In this document: one piece after another, positions 24,518-33,362 of the stretch
Numbering within the stretch: position 1 is the stretch's first letter
Layout: each line of letters starts with the position of its first letter
Notes under the pieces: generated by a model
The model's input: only the letters and a program-made list of their open reading frames with translations
Database searches by the model: none
What the model was told of the DNA's origin: nothing
NCBI RefSeq assembly: GCF_900091515.1
Contig: NZ_LT607410.1
Coordinates: 4,278,001 to 4,342,000, forward strand
Source: Micromonospora purpureochromogenes
GTDB taxonomy: Bacteria; Actinomycetota; Actinomycetes; Mycobacteriales; Micromonosporaceae
Length of the DNA: 64,000 bases
Direction: 5' to 3'
Made by a program: the position numbers and the translations under genes

Positions 24518-25902
24518 GGGGCGGCCACCGCGCGCGCGGCGGCCGGGTCGAGCGGGCTGCCGGCAGGCACCAGGCTGACCAGGCCGGCGGGTAGCCGCAC
24601 CGGGCGCACGTCGCGGTAGCCGAGCATGCCCAGCACCTCGGTGCCGGCCAGCACGTACCGCCGGCCCAGGTCGGTGACGACGGAGACCGCGCCGCCGGTC
24701 GCCCCGGGCGCGGCGACGGACTCCACCACCGCGCCCCGGCCGGGTTCGACCACCACGTGGTCGGCGAGCACCGCGCCCCGCCCGGTGGCGGCGCCGGTGC
24801 GGGCCACGGCGGTCAGGTCGGGCAGGGTGGCGCCGACACGGACGTCACGGACGTCGCCGTCGTCGCCGACGCGCGCGCAGAGCCCGCCACCGTCCACGGC
24901 GGCCAGCCGGGGCGGCGACGCGGGTGGGGCGGTGGGGCCGCTGGGCACCAGGTCCGGCAGCTTGGGCAGGGCGGCGAACCGGCCGAGGGTGATCGGCTTC
25001 GGGTCGCCCTGACCGGTGCGGGCCATCAGCAGGGCCGCCTGCAGCTCGGTGATGCCGGCGAGGCCGTCGGACTCGGCGACCGCGTACTGCCGGCCGCCGC
25101 CGGAGTTGCGGACCAGGTAGACGTCGCCGACCGCGGCGCCGGCGACCCGCGCGGCGGGCTGACCCAGCTCGGGCAGGGCCGGCGGGGCCAGGTCGGCGCC
25201 CGCGGGCAGGGCGTTGAGCAGGGCGGGCGCGACCGGCACGGCCCGCTCCCGGGTGGCGGCCAGGGCCGCCAGCACCCGGCTGGTGTCGCGCAGCAGGAAG
25301 CGCCGCTGACGCCAGACGAGATGCAGTGTGCCGTCCGGGTGCCGGACCAGCACCCCCTCCTCGCCGGTCGGCCGCCCGCCGGTGGCCTCCCGGCCGATGA
25401 GCAGGGCCGAGCGGGGCGTCGGACGCCCGGTCTCGGCCGGCCCGACCGAGCAGACCGTCCACGCGGCGGTCGAGAGCCGCCCAGGGGCGGGCAGCGAGTC
25501 CGGCGCGTCGGCGATGCCCAGCGGCAGGCCCCGGGGCACCCCGTCGATGGACCGGCGGGAGACCAGCACCGTGCTGGACCGCTCGGCGCCGATGATGAGC
25601 AGCGCGGAGGCGTAGTTGAGCACCGGGTGCAGCTTGCCGTCCCGGTAGACGAACCGGGCGCCGGACTCCTTCTCCACGATCACCGCGCCCGGGTCGCGCC
25701 ACTTGCTGCCGCCACCGGCGAAGAGGCCGTACAGGGCGAAGCCCCCGAGCCCGATCGCAGCCACCAGCACGCTCGCCAGACCGGCGCCGGCGAGCCGCCG
25801 GAACGGCGACCGCGCCGGGTCGGTCTCGCGCATCACCAGCGCGGCGACCGCCCGCTGCACGGTGAACTGGTACGAGTGGAGCTGGTCCTGCCGCGACGGC
25901 AT
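24511..25902 (-). CDS. eccB: Type VII (ESX) secretion protein EccB
   Basis: A 463-aa membrane-anchored protein from ATG 25902 (GGAAGG upstream). It begins MPSRQDQLHSYQF, typical of EccB: a short cytoplasmic N-terminus (QRAVAALVMRETDPARSPFRRL), one helix (VLVAAIGLGGFALYGLF, ~45-65) and a large extracellular domain of repeats with RRYVLAGTEVLGMLGYRDV near the end. In ESX systems EccB is a core subunit alongside EccC, EccD, EccE and MycP. None of those, nor any WXG100 gene, is adjacent, so it is an orphan or its partners lie elsewhere. Confidence 0.92.
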   Translation of the reverse strand: MPSRQDQLHSYQFTVQRAVAALVMRETDPARSPFRRLAGAGLASVLVAAIGLGGFALYGLFAGGGSKWRDPGAVIVEKESGARFVYRDGKLHPVLNYASALLIIGAERSSTVLVSRRSIDGVPRGLPLGIADAPDSLPAPGRLSTAAWTVCSVGPAETGRPTPRSALLIGREATGGRPTGEEGVLVRHPDGTLHLVWRQRRFLLRDTSRVLAALAATRERAVPVAPALLNALPAGADLAPPALPELGQPAARVAGAAVGDVYLVRNSGGGRQYAVAESDGLAGITELQAALLMARTGQGDPKPITLGRFAALPKLPDLVPSGPTAPPASPPRLAAVDGGGLCARVGDDGDVRDVRVGATLPDLTAVARTGAATGRGAVLADHVVVEPGRGAVVESVAAPGATGGAVSVVTDLGRRYVLAGTEVLGMLGYRDVRPVRLPAGLVSLVPAGSPLDPAAARAVAAPA

Positions 25903-25972
25903 GGCGTCCCTTCCGGCGAGTCGTCGGCGGACAGGATATGCGCTGCGTCGATGTCCCGGCGACCCTGCGTCG

Positions 25973-26596
25973 TCACGGCTCCAGCGGTGCCGTTACGGCC
26001 AGCCGGGCGTCCACGGCGGCCACCAGCGGACCGGCCAGCCCGGGTACGGCAGCGCGGGCCCAGCCGTCCAGTTCGGCCAGCAGACCGGTGAGGTCCCGCC
26101 GCACCCCCCGGAGCAGGCCGGGGAACTGCGCGCGCGGGATGTCGACGTGCGGCCCGGCCAGGTCGGCATCGCCGGGCGGGACGGCCGCTACGTGCTGCCA
26201 CAGCCGCAGTACCGCCCCGCGGTCCTCCAGGAACACGTCGGGATCGTGCCCGAGGTAGGGCGGCTGTCCGTGCAGCACGCTCCCCCACTCCCGCCACTCG
26301 TCGAGCCCCACGCAGCAGCCCGGGTCGATCACCACGTTCCCGTCGCTGACCCGCAGACCGCCGGCGGCGTAGCCATTGTCCCCGGCGGCCAGGTACGCCT
26401 CGATCGCCTCCGCCGCGCTCGTCGCGATGGCCGACAGGTCGTCGTCGGTGACGGCGGGTGCCACGAGCGCCCACAGCACCGCGCCGACCTGCTCCGGCGC
26501 GGCACGGCAAGGCACCGCGACGAGGTGCGGCCCCGGGGCCACCGGCCAGAACGGACAGTCGCCGGACCACCGCTCCAGCACGGGCGTCATCGTCAC
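25973..26596 (-). CDS. Hypothetical protein
   Basis: A 207-aa soluble protein. GTG 26596 sits 7 nt after AGGAG; ATG 26590 is the alternative. It is rich in W/D/G with VVIDPGCCVGLDEWREW near residue 100 and IPRAQFPGLLRGVRRDL near 160. There are no membrane segments or nucleotide-binding motifs. I do not recognise the family. It is upstream of and on the same strand as eccB, with a 70-bp gap. Confidence 0.65.
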   Translation of the reverse strand: MTMTPVLERWSGDCPFWPVAPGPHLVAVPCRAAPEQVGAVLWALVAPAVTDDDLSAIATSAAEAIEAYLAAGDNGYAAGGLRVSDGNVVIDPGCCVGLDEWREWGSVLHGQPPYLGHDPDVFLEDRGAVLRLWQHVAAVPPGDADLAGPHVDIPRAQFPGLLRGVRRDLTGLLAELDGWARAAVPGLAGPLVAAVDARLAVTAPLEP

Positions 26597-26680
26597 AGTC
26601 CGGCTCCTGGTCACCGGGGCAGCATCCCGGCCGGGGGTCGACACCGCACGCGATTTCGCGCCTCCGGTCGCCGGTTGGCG

Positions 26681-26686
26681 TATAAC
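26681..26686 (+). promoter_or_regulatory. -10 element TATAAC of a leaderless gene
   Basis: TATAAC is followed by 6 nt and then GTG 26693, with no ribosome-binding sequence. It is the closest match to consensus among the leaderless promoters in this window. Confidence 0.65.
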
Positions 26687-26692
26687 CGGACG

Positions 26693-27295
26693 GTGGACAG
26701 CAGTGAATGGGACGCGCGGTACGCCGCCTCGACGGAGCTGGTGTGGACCGCCGAGCCGAACCGTTTCGTGGTGGAGGCGGCCGCCGACCTGCCCCCGGGT
26801 GACGCGCTCGACCTCGCCGCCGGGGAGGGGCGCAACGCGGTCTGGCTGGCCGGGCGGGGCTGGCGGGTGACCGCGGTCGACTTCTCACCGGTGGCGGTGG
26901 CCCGCGGCCGGGAACTGGCCGCGCGCCGGGGCGTACCGGTGGACTGGCGGGTCGCGGACGTCACCGCCGACGCGCCCGAGCCCGGCCGGTACGACCTGGT
27001 GCTGGTCGCCTACCTGCACCTGCCCCCGGCCGCGCGAGCGACGGTGCTGGCCGGGGCGGGCGACGCGCTGCGGCCCGGCGGCACGGTCGTGGTGGTCGGG
27101 CACGACCGGGCCAACCTGGAGGGCGGGGTGGGCGGCCCGCGCGAGCCGACGATCCTGCTCACCCCGGAGGAGGTGACCGCCGGTCTCGACGGGCTCCGGG
27201 TGTGGCGGGCGGAGACGGCCCGCCGCCCGGTGACCATCGACGGCGACGCCGTGGACGCGCTCGACACGGTGGTGGTGGCGACCCGACCGGCGTGA
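26693..27295 (+). CDS. Class I SAM-dependent methyltransferase (leaderless)
   Basis: A 200-aa protein. GTG 26693 is chosen because it lies six bases after TATAAC and starts the family sequence SSEWDARYAAS. SAM motif I is ALDLAAGEGRNAVWLAGRGWRVTAVDFS (~36-63), of the TehB/thiopurine-methyltransferase-like type (AAGEGRN), with LVLVAYLHLP and LRPGGTVVVVGHD following. Such proteins often detoxify tellurite or thiol-reactive compounds; the substrate here is unknown. Confidence 0.88.
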   Translation: MDSSEWDARYAASTELVWTAEPNRFVVEAAADLPPGDALDLAAGEGRNAVWLAGRGWRVTAVDFSPVAVARGRELAARRGVPVDWRVADVTADAPEPGRYDLVLVAYLHLPPAARATVLAGAGDALRPGGTVVVVGHDRANLEGGVGGPREPTILLTPEEVTAGLDGLRVWRAETARRPVTIDGDAVDALDTVVVATRPA

Positions 27296-27399
27296 CTGCC
27301 GGGTGGGGGCGCCGGAGAGCGCGCCGACCGGTCAGGGTCGCGGGATGAGCCGGATCCGACCGGTAGCATCCCGCACGACGGTGGCGGCGAGGAGGCCGG

Positions 27400-28113
27400 G
27401 TGGGCGCGCGATTCGAGGAACTGGCCTGGCGGGAGACCCCGATCGGCGAGATCAGCCTGCGCCGGCGCCGCGACCCGGCGCTCGACGTCGACGTGTACGA
27501 GGTGAAGCTCGACGACGAGTTCCTGATGTCCAGCCTCTTCCCGGTGGCGGAGATCGAGCTGGCCCGGTTGGGCCTGGCCCCGCTGACCGGGGACACCCTG
27601 GACGTGGCGGTCGGCGGCCTCGGCCTCGGGTACACCGCGCGGACCGCGCTGGAGGATCCCCGGGTGCGCTCGCTGGTGGTGGTCGAGGCGATCGAGGACG
27701 TCATCGACTGGCACCGCCGGCAGCTGTTCCCCTTCGCCGCCGGGCTGGCGCCCGACCCGCGTACCCGGTTCGTGCGGGCCGACTTCTTCGCCGCCGTCGC
27801 GGGCGGCACCGGCCTCGACCCGGCGGATCCGGACCGCCGCTTCCACGCCGTGCTGCTGGACGTGGACCACTCGCCGCGGCACGTCCTGCACCCCAGCCAC
27901 GCCCCCTTCTACCGGCCGGACGGGCTGCGCCGGCTGGCCGACCTGCTGCACCCGGACGGGGTGTTCGCCCTCTGGTCGGACGACCCGCCGGACGAGGAGT
28001 TCGGCCGGGTACTGGCCGAGGTGTTCCCGACCTCGCAGGCCCACGTCGTCCGCTTCGCCAATCCGTTGACCGGCGGCGAGAGCGCCAACACCGTCTACGT
28101 CGCCCGACGCTGA
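27400..28113 (+). CDS. Spermidine synthase-like protein
   Basis: A 237-aa protein from GTG 27400 (GAGGAGG upstream). The Rossmann part is VAVGGLGLGYTARTAL (~70-85), VVVEAIEDVIDWHRRQLFP (~92-110) and HAVLLDVDHSPRHVLHP (~150). This matches actinomycete 'spermidine synthase' relatives with a GGxGLGYT loop. The polyamine-site residues of true SpeE are not obvious, so it may transfer another group using SAM or a decarboxylated SAM. Not in an evident polyamine operon. Confidence 0.8.
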   Translation: MGARFEELAWRETPIGEISLRRRRDPALDVDVYEVKLDDEFLMSSLFPVAEIELARLGLAPLTGDTLDVAVGGLGLGYTARTALEDPRVRSLVVVEAIEDVIDWHRRQLFPFAAGLAPDPRTRFVRADFFAAVAGGTGLDPADPDRRFHAVLLDVDHSPRHVLHPSHAPFYRPDGLRRLADLLHPDGVFALWSDDPPDEEFGRVLAEVFPTSQAHVVRFANPLTGGESANTVYVARR

Positions 28114-28190
28114 CCGACCTTCCTGCGCCCGGGCGGCATGTCCGGCCATCCAGGGGGAAGGCGCGCGGACAGTCGATCAGGGAGGCGAAG

Positions 28191-28370
28191 ATGCGGACCG
28201 TGCTCTGGATCGTCGGCATTGTCGGCGGCGCGCTCGTCCTGCTGGGGCTGCTCCTCGAGGCGGTCCGCTGGCTGGTCCTCATCGGGGCGGTCGCGCTGGT
28301 CGTGGTGATCGTGCTGGCGTTCGTGCGGGGCCGGCAACTGATGCGACAGCACTCCCCCGGTCGCCGATAG
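28191..28370 (+). CDS. Small membrane protein
   Basis: A 59-aa protein from ATG 28191 with GGGAGG 5-10 nt upstream. Two hydrophobic segments (LWIVGIVGGALVLLGLLL and WLVLIGAVALVVVIVLAFV) form a hairpin; the C-terminus is basic and hydrophilic (RGRQLMRQHSPGRR). Family unknown; typical of small actinomycete envelope-stress peptides. Confidence 0.75.
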   Translation: MRTVLWIVGIVGGALVLLGLLLEAVRWLVLIGAVALVVVIVLAFVRGRQLMRQHSPGRR

Positions 28371-28512
28371 GCGAACGCCTGGGCCGGCCGCGGGCGCGGG
28401 CCGGAACGCGAACGGGTTGTCAGGTATCGGACAGATCGCAACCCGACGTGGTCGTCGAGGGTTTCACCGTCACATCGTCCGGAGCACCCGGACCGACCAC
28501 GGGGAGATACCG

Positions 28513-29517
28513 ATGACCCACCTCGCTCGACGCAGGATGCTGGCGGCGGCCACCGCCGGGCTGCTGTCCGCCGCGCTCGGCGTCGCCACCGCGCCGGCGA
28601 CCGCCGCACCGCGGACGGCCACCGCCAGCGCCTGCAAGCTGACCACCCTGACGTATCCCGCCGGGGTCTACCGGGCCGAGGCGAACGCCGTCGACCCGAC
28701 CGGCCGGTTCATCGCCGGCAAGGCCCTGCGGGTTCGCGAGGAGGGCAACCAGAACTTCCTGCTGGTCTGGGACCGAAGGCGGCTCACCACCATCGAGTCC
28801 TCGCTCGCCGAGAACGTGGCGGACGTCAACACCGCGGGCACGGTGGTCGGCAGCGGCTGGGCCGACGGCAGGCTGCGGCCGTGGGTGCTGCGCGACGGCG
28901 CCGTCGCGCCCCTTCCGACACCCCCGGGCGGCGCGGGGGCGACAGCCATCAACACGACGGGAGACGTCGTCGGCAGCGGGGTGGACCCGGACACCGGCGA
29001 CCCCTTCCCGGTGCGGTGGCCGGCCGCCCGGCCCGGCACGTTCGAGGTGCTCGACCTCCCGGCCTTCGCCGAGCCGGCGGGCATCACCGAGGACGGGACC
29101 ATCGTCGGCACCGCCGGCGAGTTCGCAGCGTGGACCGGCTGGGTGCGGTACCCGGACGGTCGTGTCGAGGCACTCACCGTGCCGGGGGCCCTCACCACGA
29201 TCGTCTTCGCGGCGCAGGGCCACTGGGCGATCGGTCGGGTCAACCTCGGTGACGGCAACCAGGTGAAGGTGCGCTGGGACCTGCGCGACGGCTCCTGGTC
29301 GCGGCTCGCCGACGAGCTGCCGTTGCTGACCGACGTCAACAGCCGCGGGACGGTGGTCGGCGGCGACCGCATCGCCCGCGGCGACACCTCCCGGCTGCTG
29401 CCCGGCGGTGGAGCACAAGTGGGCGTCGGGGCGCGGGCCATCGCGGACACCGGCACGGTGGTCGGCTTCCGCAACGACGACGGCCGACTCACCCCGGTGC
29501 GCTGGACCGGCTGCTGA
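28513..29517 (+). CDS. Secreted HAF-repeat beta-propeller-like protein (copy 1)
   Basis: A 334-aa exported protein. ATG 28513 has GGGGAGA upstream. The signal peptide has a twin-Arg-like start (RRRMLAAATAGLLSAALGV) and a cleavage region near ATAAP. The mature part is six or so repeats of the HAF type, (I/V)NxxGxVVG: VNTAGTVVGSG, INTTGDVVGSG, ITEDGTIVGTA, VNSRGTVVGGD, IADTGTVVGF. It ends RWTGC, with a single C-terminal Cys possibly paired with the Cys in SACKLTT. Function unknown; predicted extracellular. Its tandem paralogue follows. Confidence 0.82.
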   Translation: MTHLARRRMLAAATAGLLSAALGVATAPATAAPRTATASACKLTTLTYPAGVYRAEANAVDPTGRFIAGKALRVREEGNQNFLLVWDRRRLTTIESSLAENVADVNTAGTVVGSGWADGRLRPWVLRDGAVAPLPTPPGGAGATAINTTGDVVGSGVDPDTGDPFPVRWPAARPGTFEVLDLPAFAEPAGITEDGTIVGTAGEFAAWTGWVRYPDGRVEALTVPGALTTIVFAAQGHWAIGRVNLGDGNQVKVRWDLRDGSWSRLADELPLLTDVNSRGTVVGGDRIARGDTSRLLPGGGAQVGVGARAIADTGTVVGFRNDDGRLTPVRWTGC

Positions 29518-29765
29518 CTCCAGCGACTGCGCCGCCGGCAGCGGCGGCGTCAGTCGCGTCGTCGACGGTGCGGGTGTCCGCCCGCACCGCCGACGACCGG
29601 CGGACCGCAGCGACCTGACCGCCGAGGGGCCCGGTCGCCGCCACGCCGGTCCGATCCGCCCGCCGCGGCACGCTCGGCGGCCCCGGCGGTGCAACCGGGA
29701 TCGTCCCTCATCCGTGAACAGGGCATGGACGCCCGGAAACCCGGGCGCCCGTGCCGGAGGCAGCC

Positions 29766-30770
29766 ATGACGCGGACCATCCCGAACAGCCTCCTCGCCAG
29801 CCTCACCGCCGGCGTCCTCACCGCGACGCTGGGCGCGCCCGGCGTCGCCACGGCGGCGACGAGGCCGCGGAGCGCGACGCTCTGCACGAGCCGCCCACTG
29901 CCCATGCCGGCCGACGTGACGCACGGCGAGGCGTGGGCGATCGACCCGGTCGGCCGGTTCGTCGCCGGCCGGGGCCTGCGGGTTACCGGGAACGGGTCGG
30001 AGGAGCTGCTGCTGCTCTGGGACGGGCCGCGGGTCAGCGTCCTGCCGGCCGACCCGTCCCGCCGCGTCGCCGCCGTCAACCGGTACGGCGTGGTGGTCGG
30101 CAGCGCGTTCGTCGACGGCGCGTACCGTCCCTGGCGCTACCGGGGCGGCCGGTGGGAGTGGTTGCCGGTGCCGGCGACCGTCTCCCAGGCCTGGCCGGCG
30201 GGCATCAACGCCCGCGGGGACGTGGTGGGTCACGGCTCGGTGGAAGAGAGCGAGTCCGCCCTGCCGCTGCTCTGGCCGGTGGACCGGCCGGGCACCGTGG
30301 AGGCGGTCGGCGGGGTGGCGACCGGGGCCGCGCAGGAGATCTTCGACGACGGCACCATCGTCGGCACCTCGGCCGGCGCGACCACCCTGACCGCCTGGGT
30401 CCGCCGGCCCGACGGACGGATCGACCCGCTCACCGCGCCGGGCACGACGCGGACCTGGCTACGGGCCGCTCAGGGGGACTGGGCGGTCGGCGGCGCCGGC
30501 CCGGCGGAGGACCAGGCGCCGATACGCTGGAACCTGCGCACCGGCGCGCCGTTGCCGGTGCACCCGGGGCTGCTGGCGGTGCGGGACGTCAACGCGCGGG
30601 GCGCGGTGCTCGGCGACCGGGCGGTCGACCGCGACGGCCGGCTCGTCCCGCTCCCCGGTGCGGTCCCGGGCGCGGTGACCGTCAACGCCTGGGCGATCGC
30701 GGACAACGGCACCATCGTCGGTTCCCTGAACGGCTCCACGTTGCGTCCGGTGCGCTGGACCGGCTGCTGA
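29766..30770 (+). CDS. Secreted HAF-repeat protein (copy 2)
   Basis: Also exactly 334 aa from ATG 29766 (GGAGG 6 nt upstream; an in-frame GTG at 29751 lacks one). Signal peptide NSLLASLTAGVLTATLGAPGVATAA; mature repeats AIDPVGRFVAG, VNRYGVVVGSA, INARGDVVGHG, FDDGTIVGTS, VNARGAVLGDR, IADNGTIVGSL; same C-terminal VRWTGC. A clear tandem duplication of the preceding gene, now well diverged. A 248-bp gap separates them, so each may have its own promoter. Confidence 0.82.
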   Translation: MTRTIPNSLLASLTAGVLTATLGAPGVATAATRPRSATLCTSRPLPMPADVTHGEAWAIDPVGRFVAGRGLRVTGNGSEELLLLWDGPRVSVLPADPSRRVAAVNRYGVVVGSAFVDGAYRPWRYRGGRWEWLPVPATVSQAWPAGINARGDVVGHGSVEESESALPLLWPVDRPGTVEAVGGVATGAAQEIFDDGTIVGTSAGATTLTAWVRRPDGRIDPLTAPGTTRTWLRAAQGDWAVGGAGPAEDQAPIRWNLRTGAPLPVHPGLLAVRDVNARGAVLGDRAVDRDGRLVPLPGAVPGAVTVNAWAIADNGTIVGSLNGSTLRPVRWTGC

Positions 30771-30775
30771 CCGAG

Positions 30776-30801
30776 ACCTACGCAGGCGTAGGTTACCGGT
30801 A
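30776..30801. promoter_or_regulatory. Palindromic operator upstream of the acyl-CoA ligase
   Basis: ACCTACGC-AG-GCGTAGGT (30776-30793) is a perfect 18-bp inverted repeat. It is followed at once by the palindrome TACCGGTA (30794-30801) and two GTAGG repeats. The spacing before ATG 30878 suits an operator for a TetR-type fatty-acid regulator; the regulator is not next door. Confidence 0.6.
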
Positions 30802-30877
30802 GGTAGGTTAGGCTGGGGGGTGGTGCGCCCGGTCGCGACCGGCGGGCGGACCGTCGTGCCCAGCGAGGGGAGACCCG

Positions 30878-32560
30878 ATGGACCTGACCGCCGAGCGGCC
30901 CTGGCTGCGCAGCTACGCCCCCGACGTGCCGGCGACCATCGCGCCGTCGGAGGAGTCCCTGGTCGACCTGCTGCGCGCGGCGGCCGGCCGGTTCGGCTCC
31001 CGGGTCGCGCTCGACTTCTTCGGGTCCACCACCACCTACGCCGAGCTGGACGCCCAGGTGGCGCGGGCGGCGGAGGCGCTGCGCCGGCTCGGCGTCGGCG
31101 CGGGCGACCGGGTGGCCCTGGTGCTGCCGAACTGCCCGCAGCACGTGATCGCCTTCTACGCGGCGCTGCGCCTCGGCGCGGTGGTGGTCGAGCACAACCC
31201 GCTCTACACGCCGCAGGAGCTGGCCCACCAGCTCGCCGACCACGGCGCCCGGGTCGCCGTCGTCTGGGACCGGGCGGTGTCGCGGGTGCGGGGCGCGGGC
31301 GCGGTGGAGACAGTGGTCGCGGTGGACCTCACCCGCGCGCTGCCCCGGTCCAAGCGCTGGGCGCTGCGGCTGCCGCTGGCGAAGGCGCGGGCCGCCCGGG
31401 CGGCGATGACCGCTCCGGCGCCGGACGCGCTGAGCTGGGACGCGCTGCTGGCCGCCGCGCCGCCGCTGGCCGCCGGGCACCCCTCGCCCCGTCCGGACGA
31501 CACCGCGCTGCTGCAGTACACCGGCGGCACCACCGGCATCCCCAAGGGCGCCGTGCTGACCCACCGCAACCTGCGTGCCAACGCCGCGCAGGGCCGCGCC
31601 TGGGTGCCGGGGCTACGCGACGGCGAGGAGACGGTGTACGCCGTCCTGCCGCTGTTCCACGCGTACGGGCTGACGCTCTGCCTGACCTTCGCGGTGAGCA
31701 TCGGCGCCACCCTGGTGCTGCTGCCCCGCTTCGACGTCGACCAGGTGCTCGACGCGGTCCGCCGCCGCCCGCCGACGTTCCTGCCCGCCGTCCCGCCGAT
31801 CTACGAGAAGGTGGCCACCGCCGCCCGCGAGCGCGGCGTCGACCTCACCTCCGTCCGGTACGCCATTTCCGGCGCGATGGCCCTGCCGCCGTCCACGGTC
31901 CAGCTCTGGGAGTCGGTCACCGGCGGGCTGCTGGTCGAGGGGTACGGCATGACCGAGACCTCCCCGGTGGCGCTGGGCAACCCGGTCTCGCCCGCCCGCC
32001 GGCCGGGCACCGTCGGGGTGCCGTTCCCGTCCACCGAGGTCCGCATCGTCGACCCCGAGGACCCGTCGGTCGACCGGGGCCCCGGCGAGGCCGGAGAGCT
32101 GCTGATCCGCGGCCCGCAGGTGTTCTCCGGCTACTGGAACCGCCCGGAGGAGACCGCGGTGGTGCTGCTGCCGGGCGGCTGGCTGCGTACCGGGGACGTG
32201 GTGGTGATGGACCCGGCCGGGTTCGTCACCGTGGTCGACCGGATCAAGGAACTGATCATCACCGGCGGCTTCAACGTCTACCCGTCCGAGGTGGAGGACG
32301 CGCTGCGCCGGGTGCCCGGGGTGGCCGACGCCGCCGCGGTGGGGCTGCCCGGCGAGCACGGCGGCGAGGAGGTCGTCGCGGCCGTGGTGCTGAACGAGGA
32401 CTGCACGGCCGATCCGGAGAGCCTGCGCACGTCCTGCCGGCAGCACCTGACGGCGTACAAGGTGCCGCGCCGGGTGGTGGTGGTCGAGGAGCTGCCCCGT
32501 TCGCAGATCGGCAAGGTCCTGCGCCGCGAGGTCCGCGAGCGGCTGCTCGCGCAGGACTGA
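30878..32560 (+). CDS. fadD: Long-chain fatty-acid--CoA ligase (FadD-type)
   Basis: A 560-aa ANL-superfamily enzyme from ATG 30878 (GAGGGGAG upstream). AMP-binding motif YTGGTTGIPKGAVLTHRN (~210), YGMTETSP (~355), GWLRTGDVVVMD (~430) and the hinge and C-terminal lysine motif DRIKELIITGGFNVYPSEVE and RSQIGKVLRRE (~545). It activates fatty acids to acyl-CoA with ATP for beta-oxidation or lipid synthesis. The palindrome just upstream suggests fatty-acid-responsive control. Confidence 0.9.
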   Translation: MDLTAERPWLRSYAPDVPATIAPSEESLVDLLRAAAGRFGSRVALDFFGSTTTYAELDAQVARAAEALRRLGVGAGDRVALVLPNCPQHVIAFYAALRLGAVVVEHNPLYTPQELAHQLADHGARVAVVWDRAVSRVRGAGAVETVVAVDLTRALPRSKRWALRLPLAKARAARAAMTAPAPDALSWDALLAAAPPLAAGHPSPRPDDTALLQYTGGTTGIPKGAVLTHRNLRANAAQGRAWVPGLRDGEETVYAVLPLFHAYGLTLCLTFAVSIGATLVLLPRFDVDQVLDAVRRRPPTFLPAVPPIYEKVATAARERGVDLTSVRYAISGAMALPPSTVQLWESVTGGLLVEGYGMTETSPVALGNPVSPARRPGTVGVPFPSTEVRIVDPEDPSVDRGPGEAGELLIRGPQVFSGYWNRPEETAVVLLPGGWLRTGDVVVMDPAGFVTVVDRIKELIITGGFNVYPSEVEDALRRVPGVADAAAVGLPGEHGGEEVVAAVVLNEDCTADPESLRTSCRQHLTAYKVPRRVVVVEELPRSQIGKVLRREVRERLLAQD

Positions 32561-32796
32561 GCCGGGCGAGGCAGGGACGCGCCGTCAGCGGACGGGCGGC
32601 CCCAGCGCAGGATGCGGCGGGCCCGCCGCCGGTCGAGCCAGTGCGGAGCCGGCGGGTCGTTCGGCGTGGTCTCCGCGACCAGAGGTCTACCAGGACCTCG
32701 GTCCAGAATCCGAGGGCGCTGAGGAGGTGGCGCGCCCGTCCGGGCTCCGGCGCACCAGGCGGCAGGACAACCTCGGCCACGCCGTCCAGGCCCGTC

Positions 32797-32971
32797 TCAG
32801 ACGAGCCGCCGGATGCGTACCTTGGGACGCTCGGCGCGCAGGTGACCCAGCTTGTGCTGGCGGACCTGCTCGTCCCAGACCGCCTGGTCGTAGTCCGGGT
32901 CCGGGGGGGATCCACCGGTGCGAGCCGTCGCTGTAGTGGAACTTCTCGTCGCCGACCCGAAGAATGCTCAC
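32797..32971 (-). pseudogene. Frameshifted small gene, fifth in the overlapping train
   Basis: GTG 32971 overlaps the stop of the preceding gene (GTGA). The frame reads ILRVGDEKFHYSDGSHRW, then meets a run of seven C (coding strand, about 32903-32909) and shifts. Removing one C restores DPDYDQAVWDEQV...KVRIRRLV and a stop at 32797, giving a 57-aa protein. This is either a real homopolymer frameshift or a sequencing error. Downstream to 32561 I see only degraded coding-like sequence (for example ALGFWTEVLVDLW on the minus strand) and no intact gene. Confidence 0.6.
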
Positions 32972-33186
32972 CGCAGCCAACCGAGGAAACGCCGGTGCAG
33001 CGTGCCGGCCGGCGCCCAGGTCAGATCCTCAGTGGCGCGGACGAGCTGCGCCCCCATGTAGAGCGCCAACGAGACGGGGGCATCCGCGAACTCCGCCCGC
33101 AGCTCCCGCCGCCGGGTCGGGCACGGCCACGGCGCGCCGCAGCCGCCGCAGCTCCAAATCGGCAGCACCGGCCCGTGGGTGGTCAC
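32968..33186 (-). CDS. Small Cys-containing hypothetical protein
   Basis: A 72-aa protein from GTG 33186 (overlap GTGA with the preceding stop). It carries PIWSCGGCGAPWPCPTRRREL, which suggests a small metal site (CxxC...C), and ends RFLGWLR. Short proteins of this W-x-C-x-x-C-x-x-P-W-P-C type are common in actinomycetes beside GntR regulators. Some are labelled flavin reductase without evidence. Function unknown. Confidence 0.7.
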   Translation of the reverse strand: MTTHGPVLPIWSCGGCGAPWPCPTRRRELRAEFADAPVSLALYMGAQLVRATEDLTWAPAGTLHRRFLGWLR

Positions 33187-33362
33187 GCGCCACCTCCCAG
33201 GAACCGCGTGGTGATCGCCCGGGCCTGCCGGCTGGTCACCCACTCCACCTGCCAGCACGGGTACGGAGTCAGCCGCGACCACCACGCCCGGCAGCCGACG
33301 CACATCCCGTCGAGCCCTGGCACGTGCACCGCGAGAATCGCCTGATCGTGGTCGCTGCTCAC
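33183..33362 (-). CDS. Small hypothetical protein
   Basis: A 59-aa protein from GTG 33362, overlapping stops on both sides by GTGA. It reads HVPGLDGMCVGCRAWWSRLTPYPCWQVEW, with three cysteines around a Trp-rich core, echoing its neighbour, so it may bind a metal. It has no recognised family. Third gene in the train. Confidence 0.68.
   Translation of the reverse strand: MSSDHDQAILAVHVPGLDGMCVGCRAWWSRLTPYPCWQVEWVTSRQARAITTRFLGGGA

Noticed and set aside
32561..32796. A sixth minus-strand gene in the tiny-gene train starting near GTG 32780
   Set aside because: It begins plausibly (VAEVVLPPGAPEPGRARHLLSALGFWTEVL) but soon decays into Arg/Pro/Thr-rich sequence running into the acyl-CoA ligase. 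At most a remnant.
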